10,602 nucleotides of DNA, from positions 1-10,602 of the forward strand of contig JAITLE010000041.1 in the NCBI GenBank assembly GCA_031278075.1, given 5' to 3'. Below the pieces are notes generated by a model. It saw only the letters and a program-made list of their open reading frames with translations, did not search any database and was not told where the DNA came from. The translations under genes were made by a program, and so were the position numbers. This document shows positions 1 through 4,707 of this stretch, piece by piece (position 1 is the stretch's first letter; each line of letters opens with the position of its first letter). The DNA comes from Bifidobacteriaceae bacterium (GTDB lineage Bacteria > Actinomycetota > Actinomycetes > Actinomycetales > WQXJ01).

Positions 1-128
1 GGACAGCCCCAGCCCAACCCGCCCACACCACCCCGAACCAACCCAAACCAACCCAGACACGTTCCCGCAGGTCAACACCCTGCGGCCCGCCACCCACTGC
101 CGCCGGCTCAGTCGCGGGCCCGGGACAC

Positions 129-187
129 GTTGTCCGCAATTGTCCAAAAGACCCGGATCTTGGTCGTTTTGGGCAATTGCGGACAGC
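129..187. repeat. Long inverted repeat (hairpin) at the junction of repeat units 1 and 2
   Basis: The left arm at 131-149 (TGTCCGCAATTGTCCAAAA) pairs with the right arm at 167-185 (TTTTGGGCAATTGCGGACA). The only non-Watson-Crick position is T143 opposite G173, which is a G-U wobble in RNA. Adding a wobble at 130/186 and a G-C pair at 129/187 gives about 21 bp. The 17-base loop can pair further internally (GACC with GGTC). It does not look like a terminator, because no T-tract follows. It resembles a palindromic intergenic repeat unit. Confidence 0.85.
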
Positions 188-308
188 CCCAGCCCAACCC
201 GCCCCGACCAACCCGAACCAACCCAAACCAACCCGGACACGTTCCCGCAGGTCAACACCCTGCGGCCCGCCACCCCCCGCCGCCGGCTCAGTCGCGGGCT
301 CCGGGCGC

Positions 309-367
309 GTTGTCCGCAATTGTCCAAAAGACCCGGATCTCGGCCGTTTTGGGCAATTGCGGACAGC
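309..367. repeat. Long inverted repeat (hairpin) at the junction of repeat units 2 and 3
   Basis: This is the second copy of the hairpin, exactly 180 bp downstream of the first. Its arms are 311-329 and 347-365, with the same single wobble position. The arms are unchanged from the first copy, while the loop differs at two positions (a C for T in each of two places). Confidence 0.85.
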
Positions 368-603
368 CCCAGCCCAACCCGCCCACACCACCCCGCCCCA
401 ACCCAAACCAACCCGGACACGTTCCCGCAGGTCAACGCCCTGCGCCCGAGATGACGCTGGCCCAAGCGCAGTCGCGGGCTCCGGACGTGCTGGAGTACCG
501 GGACGGCCAGTCCTGACGACCCCTTCCGATGGCACATCGCCGCGGCGCTGGCGCTGGTGGCCGCATTTGTCCAGAACCGCCAACGCCTTGGCGCACGGGT
601 CGG

Positions 604-870
604 GTCGGCGCCGGTCGGGTCGGTCGGGTCGATCGAGCCGGGCCCGGGTGGGAGGGGGAGGAGGTGTTTGGGTCGGTTCTGCGCGGGCGGGCCTGGGTCG
701 GGTCGGCGCCGGGCGGGTCGGCGCCGGTCGGGCCGGTCGGGGCGAGCGGGACGGGGAGGATGTGTTTGGGTCGGTTCTGCGCGGGCGGGCCTGGGTCGGC
801 GCGGCGCCGGTCGGGTCGACCCAGGTCGATGGGGCCGGGCGGGGTGAGTCGGATGTGTTTGGGTCGCCGC
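604..870. repeat. G-rich imperfect repeats of about 95 bp, about 2.5 copies
   Basis: A well-conserved segment starting GTGTTTGGGTCGG and running on through a GCGGGCGGGCCTGGG stretch begins at 664 and 762. Its first 12 bases recur at 855. The spacings are 98 and 93 bp. Between them lie looser runs of GGTCGGGTCGG and GGCGCCGG type. The plus strand is strongly G-rich and the minus strand C-rich. Several frames stay open across the block, but all encode Gly/Arg/Ser-rich low-complexity peptides with no recognisable domain and no convincing ribosome binding site, so I do not call a gene. The interval 501-603 shows nothing I recognise. Confidence 0.8.
640..658 (+). other. Predicted G-quadruplex motif
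   Basis: The sequence GGGCCCGGGTGGGAGGGGG has four runs of at least three guanines separated by loops of 3, 1 and 1 bases. This fits the standard G-quadruplex pattern, and short loops usually favour stability. It lies in the first unit of the G-rich repeat. The later units have only partial versions. Folding in the cell is inferred, not shown. Confidence 0.6.
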
Positions 871-924
871 CGTGCGCGTTTCGGGACGGATTGGGCATAC
901 TTCGCGCACCCAGCGCTCGGCCAG

Positions 925-940
925 CGTGATCGGGATCACG
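925..940. promoter_or_regulatory. Palindromic operator candidate with a CRP/GlxR-like core
   Basis: CGTGATC, two bases, GATCACG form a perfect 7-bp inverted repeat. The inner pattern is GTGA-N6-TCAC, the core of the CRP-family consensus TGTGA-N6-TCACA, although the outer bases are C and G. Actinobacterial GlxR/CRP proteins often control sugar-uptake operons, so a site upstream of a sugar ABC operon makes sense. It lies about 225 bp before the best promoter candidate, which is far for direct activation. A GntR-type regulator would be an alternative. Confidence 0.4.
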
Positions 941-982
941 TTCTAAGTGGGCGCTTGAGCGAGTGTTTCAGGGCCCATTTGC

Positions 983-998
983 GCGTGTAATTGCACGC
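983..998. promoter_or_regulatory. Second palindromic operator candidate
   Basis: GCGTG and CACGC form a perfect 5-bp inverted repeat around TAATTG, whose centre AATT is also palindromic. It is one of the few AT-containing spots in this interval and lies 58 bp from the palindrome at 925-940. The half-site spacing differs from the CRP pattern, so if it is real it probably binds another regulator. The remaining sequence between 871 and 1163 shows no gene, only a short CCCGT/ACGGG palindrome near 1028. Confidence 0.28.
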
Positions 999-1163
999 TG
1001 GCGCCCAGCCCGTGCCCAACCCGGTCTCCCGTCACGGGGGGTGAGGCGCGGGGCTGAGGGCACGGCATCGGGCGGCGGGGCGATATCAAGTTGTGACCCA
1101 AACCCTGACCTGTGCTTTTACCCACCTTAGTGGCCTTCCTACGGGTCCGGCGGCCCAGCGAAG

Positions 1164-1192
1164 TTGACTGGACATTGCCGCCGAGGCAGGAT
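1164..1192 (+). promoter_or_regulatory. Candidate sigma-70-type promoter of the operon
   Basis: TTGACT at 1164-1169 matches the -35 consensus at five of six positions. After a 17-base spacer, CAGGAT at 1187-1192 resembles the TAGGAT -10 boxes common in high-GC actinobacteria. Transcription would start near 1199 and leave a leader of about 130 bases before the first gene. I saw no better pair between 880 and 1327, but such short motifs can occur by chance. Confidence 0.42.
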
Positions 1193-1217
1193 GAGCAGGG
1201 CTGCTTGTTTGATGCGT

Positions 1218-1231
1218 GTATGCGCGCGTAC
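1218..1231. promoter_or_regulatory. Imperfect palindrome just downstream of the predicted transcription start
   Basis: GTATGCGCGCGTAC is symmetric except for one T/G position. It lies about 20-30 bases after the predicted start site, where a repressor of the LacI or GntR type could block transcription. No regulator gene is present in the window, so the assignment is weak. The alternating GC core may also be chance in such GC-rich DNA. Confidence 0.2.
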
Positions 1232-1318
1232 GCTCACAAGGCGCGCAGGCGGCGGGGCGGGGTTCAACCGCGACCCGCCGGCCACGCCCAGCCACACACC
1301 ACGACGCGCCATAGGTGT

Positions 1319-1324
1319 AAGGAG
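1319..1324 (+). promoter_or_regulatory. Ribosome binding site deciding the binding-protein start
   Basis: AAGGAG lies 3 bases before the ATG at 1328 and 9 bases before an in-frame GTG at 1334. The spacing is better for the GTG, so the real start may be two codons later. The signal peptide is unaffected either way. The open frame extends upstream to 1112 but has no such site there. Confidence 0.65.
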
Positions 1325-1327
1325 CTA

Positions 1328-2644
1328 ATGACAGTGAGGTTTACCAGAAAGGCGGCTGCGATCGCCGCGGGCGCCACGGCCCTGGCGTTGTGCCTGGCGG
1401 CATGCGGATCGGGCGGCAAGGGCACGAAGGGCGGCGCCACGACCAAGAACGGCACGCCGGTGTCGATCGTGTGGTGGGGTTGGGCGCCCGGCTACGAGGA
1501 AGCTGCGGCCGCGTTCAACGCCGCCCACACCGACGTCCAGCTCAAGTTCGAGACGATCAGCGCCGGCACCCAGGGCGGCTACGACAAAATGCTCACGGCC
1601 GTCAAGGCCGGCAACGCGCCGTGCCTTGGCCAGGTCGGCGCCGAGACGTTCACGAGCTTCGTCGCCCAGGGCGCCCTCGAAGACGTCAGCGAACACCTCT
1701 CGGGCGCAGCCGACAAGTTCCCAGAAGCGGCCTGGAAAACCGTCTCACTGGACAAAGCGATCTTCGGGGTCCCAGTCGACTCCGGGACCATGGGGCTGTT
1801 CTACCGGGCCGATCTCTTCCAGCAGCACGGACTCGCCGTCCCGACCACCTGGGACGAATTCAAGGCCGCCGGCAAGAAATTGCATGAGGCCGACCCGACA
1901 AAGTACATCGCTAATCTGCCGACCGACGCGTACAACTATTCCGGATACGCCTGGCAGGCTGGCGCCGCATGGTTCTCGGCGGCTGACGACGCCTGGTCCG
2001 TGACGATTGACTCGGCCGAGAACACGAAAGTCGCGGATTTCTGGCAGTCCATGGTCGACGAGGGAATCGTCTCCACCTTCCCGAGCTGGGACGCGGCCCT
2101 CAACGCCGCGTGGTCCGACGGCACAGTGTTGAGCGAGGTCGGCGCGGTTTGGACCGCAGGCATCCTCGAGTCAGAGGCGAAAGCCTCATCCGGCAAGTGG
2201 GCGGTCGCCCCGATGCCGCGGTGGCCAGGGTCCGATGCCGTCGGCAACGTCGGCGGTTCACCGAACGCCGTGCTCAAGGGCTGCAAGAATCCGAAAGAGG
2301 CGGCCGCGGCGGCGCTCTGGTTGTCCACAGAATCGGCGTCGCTCGAACCGATGATCGCGAAGGGCGGGCTCTATCCCGCGTCGACTGCCGGCCAAGCTCT
2401 GCCGATCATGAAACAGGGGCGCGAATTCTTTGGGGGACAGGCCATTTTCGAAGTGTTCGCCCAAGAATCCGCGCACGTCAATCCCGCCTGGCAATGGGGA
2501 CCCGTGATGACGGTGACCTCCAGCGCGTTGTCTGACGGTCTGGGGAAGGTCGGATTGAAATCCGGGACCATCGCAGACGCCCTCAAAGGCGCCCAGACCA
2601 AAACTGTGGAAGAGATCGAAGCCCAGGGTTACGCCCTGAAGTAG
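1328..2644 (+). CDS. Sugar ABC transporter substrate-binding lipoprotein (family 1, CUT1), probably for galacto-N-biose/lacto-N-biose
   Basis: This is an extracytoplasmic solute-binding protein of 438 residues, the usual length for CUT1 sugar binders. The N-terminus is a lipoprotein signal: Arg/Lys near residues 4-8, a hydrophobic Ala/Leu stretch at 10-23, and the lipobox LAAC with Cys26 as the predicted lipidated residue. A Gly/Lys/Thr-rich linker follows to about residue 40. The mature part opens with a VSIVWWGW strand typical of this fold and contains the familiar YRADLF and TTWDEFKAAGKKL segments of maltose-type binding proteins. It is the first gene of the operon and is followed by two permeases and a GH112 phosphorylase. 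The disaccharide specificity is inferred from that neighbour, by analogy with the bifidobacterial GltA-type binding protein. The family call is firm; the ligand is not proven. The start could also be the GTG at 1334. Confidence 0.92.
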   Translation: MTVRFTRKAAAIAAGATALALCLAACGSGGKGTKGGATTKNGTPVSIVWWGWAPGYEEAAAAFNAAHTDVQLKFETISAGTQGGYDKMLTAVKAGNAPCLGQVGAETFTSFVAQGALEDVSEHLSGAADKFPEAAWKTVSLDKAIFGVPVDSGTMGLFYRADLFQQHGLAVPTTWDEFKAAGKKLHEADPTKYIANLPTDAYNYSGYAWQAGAAWFSAADDAWSVTIDSAENTKVADFWQSMVDEGIVSTFPSWDAALNAAWSDGTVLSEVGAVWTAGILESEAKASSGKWAVAPMPRWPGSDAVGNVGGSPNAVLKGCKNPKEAAAAALWLSTESASLEPMIAKGGLYPASTAGQALPIMKQGREFFGGQAIFEVFAQESAHVNPAWQWGPVMTVTSSALSDGLGKVGLKSGTIADALKGAQTKTVEEIEAQGYALK

Positions 2645-2666
2645 CTCGCCCGCTGGGCGCCCCGAC

Positions 2667-2710
2667 GCCGGGTCTGCCTCCGCCTGAGGGCGGGCGGGGG
2701 CGGACCCGGT
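2667..2710 (+). promoter_or_regulatory. Long intercistronic hairpin between the binding-protein and permease genes
   Basis: Bases 2668-2686 pair with 2691-2709 around an AGGG loop. All 19 positions pair, with three G-U wobbles (2675/2702, 2679/2698, 2685/2692), and a further wobble is possible at 2667/2710. No T-tract follows, so a classic Rho-independent terminator is unlikely. In binding-protein operons such a structure often protects the upstream mRNA from 3' decay or attenuates reading into the permeases, giving excess binding protein over membrane subunits. That role is inferred. The wobbles run one way: U in the left arm and G in the right, so the structure is stronger as plus-strand RNA than as minus-strand RNA. 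Confidence 0.75.
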
Positions 2711-2764
2711 CCACGCGGAGCGGCTGGCGGCGGAGCCGCGTCAGGCTTCAGAAAGACAAACGGA

Positions 2765-3730
2765 GTGGTGACAGTCCTTCCAATCGGCGGCGGCACTGGT
2801 GGCGCCCGCGGGGCGGCGCGGCGCCAGCGGCCTGATCCGGCCGTTCGCCGCGCCTCACGGACCGCGGTCCGGCGGGCGCTCCCGTTCGCGACCCCGTTCT
2901 TGATCCTCTTCCTCGCCATCTACGTGATCCCGATCTGCTATTCCGTCTACCAGTCGCTCTTCACAGTGAACCGGTCCGGTCTGGGTTTGACCGCCTCGGA
3001 GCCGAAGTTCACGGGCCTCACGAACTACGCTCGGGCGCTGAACGATCCCGCATTCCTCGGCAGCCTGCGGCGGGTCTTGTTCATCGGGGCCGTGCAAGTG
3101 CCCGTGATGCTTCTCACGGCTCTCGCCCTAGCGTTGCTGATCGACGCGAAAGTGGCTCCCGGGACCAAAATCTACCGCATCATCTACTTCCTGCCGTATG
3201 CGCTGCCCGGGGTGATCGCGGGCCTCATGTGGTCCTTCCTTTACGCCCCGACTCTTTCGCCGGTGGTGCGCGGACTCGAGGCAATCGGCGTGGACGCCAC
3301 CTTCACCAGCGACGCGGCCCTGCCGTATTCGATTATGAACATCCTGACCTGGGCTTGGACGGGATACAACATGATCATCATCTATTCGTCGCTCCAGTCG
3401 ATTCCGCACGATGTCGTTGAGGCAGCCGCGCTCGACGGCGCGTCCAAGTGGAAGACCGCGTGGAGTGTCAAAGTGCCGATGGTCCGGCCTGCCATTATCC
3501 TGACGGCGGTGTTCTCGATCATCGGCACCGCCCAGTTGTACAACGAACCTGTCACGATGAAGGCCGTCGCGCCCAATCTGTCCTCCGATTACACGCCGAT
3601 CATGTCCGCGCTGAAAACTTTGACATCGAACTATCCCTATGCCGCCACGAAGGCCGTGCTTTTGGCGGTGTTGATAGGGCTGTGCTCGGCAGTGTTCTTC
3701 CGGCTCACGCGGCAAAGGGAGCCGGTATGA
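2765..3730 (+). CDS. Sugar ABC transporter permease, MalF-type (CUT1)
   Basis: This is an integral membrane subunit of 321 residues. About six hydrophobic segments follow a charged, Arg-rich N-terminus; the first lies at roughly residues 40-62, then 104-126, 139-161, 187-210, 241-257 and 295-313. The EAA loop that docks the ATPase is clear: EAAALDGASKWKTAWSVKVP at residues 219-238. Together with the next gene it should form the membrane channel for the sugar bound by the upstream lipoprotein. The start is one of two adjacent GTG codons at 2765 and 2768, and the ribosome binding site is weak (an AGAAAG-like stretch about 9 bases upstream). This differs from the strong sites of the neighbouring genes and fits lower expression than the binding protein. 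It lies 120 bp after that gene and overlaps the next permease by 4 bases (ATGA). No ATP-binding subunit is encoded nearby. Confidence 0.93.
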   Translation: MVTVLPIGGGTGGARGAARRQRPDPAVRRASRTAVRRALPFATPFLILFLAIYVIPICYSVYQSLFTVNRSGLGLTASEPKFTGLTNYARALNDPAFLGSLRRVLFIGAVQVPVMLLTALALALLIDAKVAPGTKIYRIIYFLPYALPGVIAGLMWSFLYAPTLSPVVRGLEAIGVDATFTSDAALPYSIMNILTWAWTGYNMIIIYSSLQSIPHDVVEAAALDGASKWKTAWSVKVPMVRPAIILTAVFSIIGTAQLYNEPVTMKAVAPNLSSDYTPIMSALKTLTSNYPYAATKAVLLAVLIGLCSAVFFRLTRQREPV

Positions 3731-4707
3731 CCGCGCGGGGAGCCCGGCCGGGGGCGGGCAGCGGCGGTGTGAGCGGGAGCGACTTGAGCACAAGCAGACC
3801 CGGCGGACGTGGCGCGAACAGCAGTGGGCGCGGCCCCGGCCGCGCCATGGGTTCGGATGGGTCGCCGCTCGGGCGCGTGGGGCCCGCATCGCGTGCGCTG
3901 GTCATGTTCGTCATGACGCTCTTCGCGATCTACTGCCTGGCCCCAGTGTGGTGGCTGATGGTTGGCGCGACCAAGCCCGCCGGCACCTTGTTCACGGGGA
4001 ATGGGTTCTGGTTCACAGACATCTCCCTGATCGAGAACCTGCAGACCCTGTTCGCCGCGCAGAACGGCGTGTTCCTGGCCTGGCTGCGCAACTCGCTCGC
4101 CTACGCGGTGGGCGGCGCGCTCGTCTCCACTCTGATCTCCGTCATGATGGGTTACGCCCTGGCGAAGTATCCGTTCCCGGGCCGCCGCGCGGTCTTCGGC
4201 GTGGTGCTCGCAGCGGTGTTCATCCCCGCGCCGATTTTCGCGATCCCGCTCTACTTGATGTTCTCCGGCACGGGGATCATCAACACCTTCTGGTCGGTCT
4301 TCATCCCGTGCACGGTCAGCCCCTTCGGTGTCTACCTGGCCCGGATCTACGCCGCCGAATCCGTTCCCGACGAGGTGATCGAGGCCGGCCGCATCGACGG
4401 CGCCCGTGAACTGCGCATCTTCTTCCAAGTGGCGATCAAGATGATGGCCCCGGCCATGCTGACCATCTTTCTATTCCAGTTCGTCGCGATCTGGACCAAC
4501 TACCTGCTTCCCTCGCTGATGCTGTCCAACGCCCGCCTCCAACCGGTCACGGTGGGCCTGATCGCATGGCAGCAGCTTCGCGGAAACCCGATCGGGTACT
4601 CGACCGTGGTGACCGGCGCGTTGGTTTCAGTGGCGCCGATCGTGATCCTGTTCCTGTCCCTCCAGAACTTCTGGTCCAAGGGTCTCGCAGCAGGAGCCAT
4701 CAAATGA
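3727..4707 (+). CDS. Sugar ABC transporter permease, MalG-type (CUT1)
   Basis: This is the second membrane subunit of the importer, 326 residues. The first hydrophobic segment (about 57-80) and the following NSLAYAVGGALVSTLISV region are typical of MalG proteins, as is the EAA loop EAGRIDGARELRIFFQVAIK at 219-238. The C-terminus QNFWSKGLAAGAIK matches the family's usual RGLxAGAxK ending. The ATG at 3727 overlaps the previous stop in ATGA and has GGGAG 5 bases upstream, which favours translational coupling. With this start the protein carries a Gly/Ser/Arg-rich, low-complexity N-terminal tail of about 55 residues that most MalG proteins lack. Starting at Met41 (ATG at 3847) would give a more usual 286 residues, but the coupled start looks better. 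The gene overlaps the phosphorylase gene by 4 bases. Confidence 0.93.
   Translation: MTARGARPGAGSGGVSGSDLSTSRPGGRGANSSGRGPGRAMGSDGSPLGRVGPASRALVMFVMTLFAIYCLAPVWWLMVGATKPAGTLFTGNGFWFTDISLIENLQTLFAAQNGVFLAWLRNSLAYAVGGALVSTLISVMMGYALAKYPFPGRRAVFGVVLAAVFIPAPIFAIPLYLMFSGTGIINTFWSVFIPCTVSPFGVYLARIYAAESVPDEVIEAGRIDGARELRIFFQVAIKMMAPAMLTIFLFQFVAIWTNYLLPSLMLSNARLQPVTVGLIAWQQLRGNPIGYSTVVTGALVSVAPIVILFLSLQNFWSKGLAAGAIK
4691..4696 (+). promoter_or_regulatory. Ribosome binding site deciding the phosphorylase start
   Basis: CAGGAG lies 7 bases before the ATG at 4704, inside the 3' end of the permease gene, and that ATG overlaps the permease stop. This supports the upstream start over Met77 (ATG at 4932). 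Met77 would fit the usual protein length but is preceded only by a weak GGGG run. Confidence 0.75.

Larger units (their letters stand above)
1..500. repeat. 180-bp tandem repeat array, about 2.8 copies, running off the left edge
   Basis: The block beginning GGACAGCCCCAGCCCAACCC recurs at 1, 181 and 361, an exact 180-bp period. Copies 1 and 2 are nearly identical. Copy 3 drifts after about position 445 and is last recognisable near 500. Each unit contains a C-rich stretch of short AACCC/AACCA steps, a small hairpin (CCGCAGG paired with CCTGCGG, 65-71 with 79-85 and 245-251 with 259-265), and a long inverted repeat at its end. The window opens inside the right arm of such an inverted repeat, so at least one more copy lies upstream. 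Open frames across it follow from the absence of stops in GC-rich repeats and resemble no protein I know. Confidence 0.93.

Noticed and set aside
130..990. Several overlapping plus-strand open frames of 96 to 250 codons
   Set aside because: They run through tandem repeats, encode Pro/Arg/Gly-rich low-complexity peptides that simply mirror the repeat in each frame, lack ribosome binding sites and resemble no known domain.
1112..1327. A 72-codon N-terminal extension of the binding-protein frame
   Set aside because: It would bury the lipoprotein signal peptide inside the protein. The AAGGAG site directly before 1328/1334 and the lipobox at residue 26 mark the true start.
2667..2710. Rho-independent terminator ending the binding-protein transcript
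   Set aside because: The stem is strong but no T-tract follows, and the permease genes downstream have no obvious promoter of their own. An attenuating or stabilising hairpin fits better.
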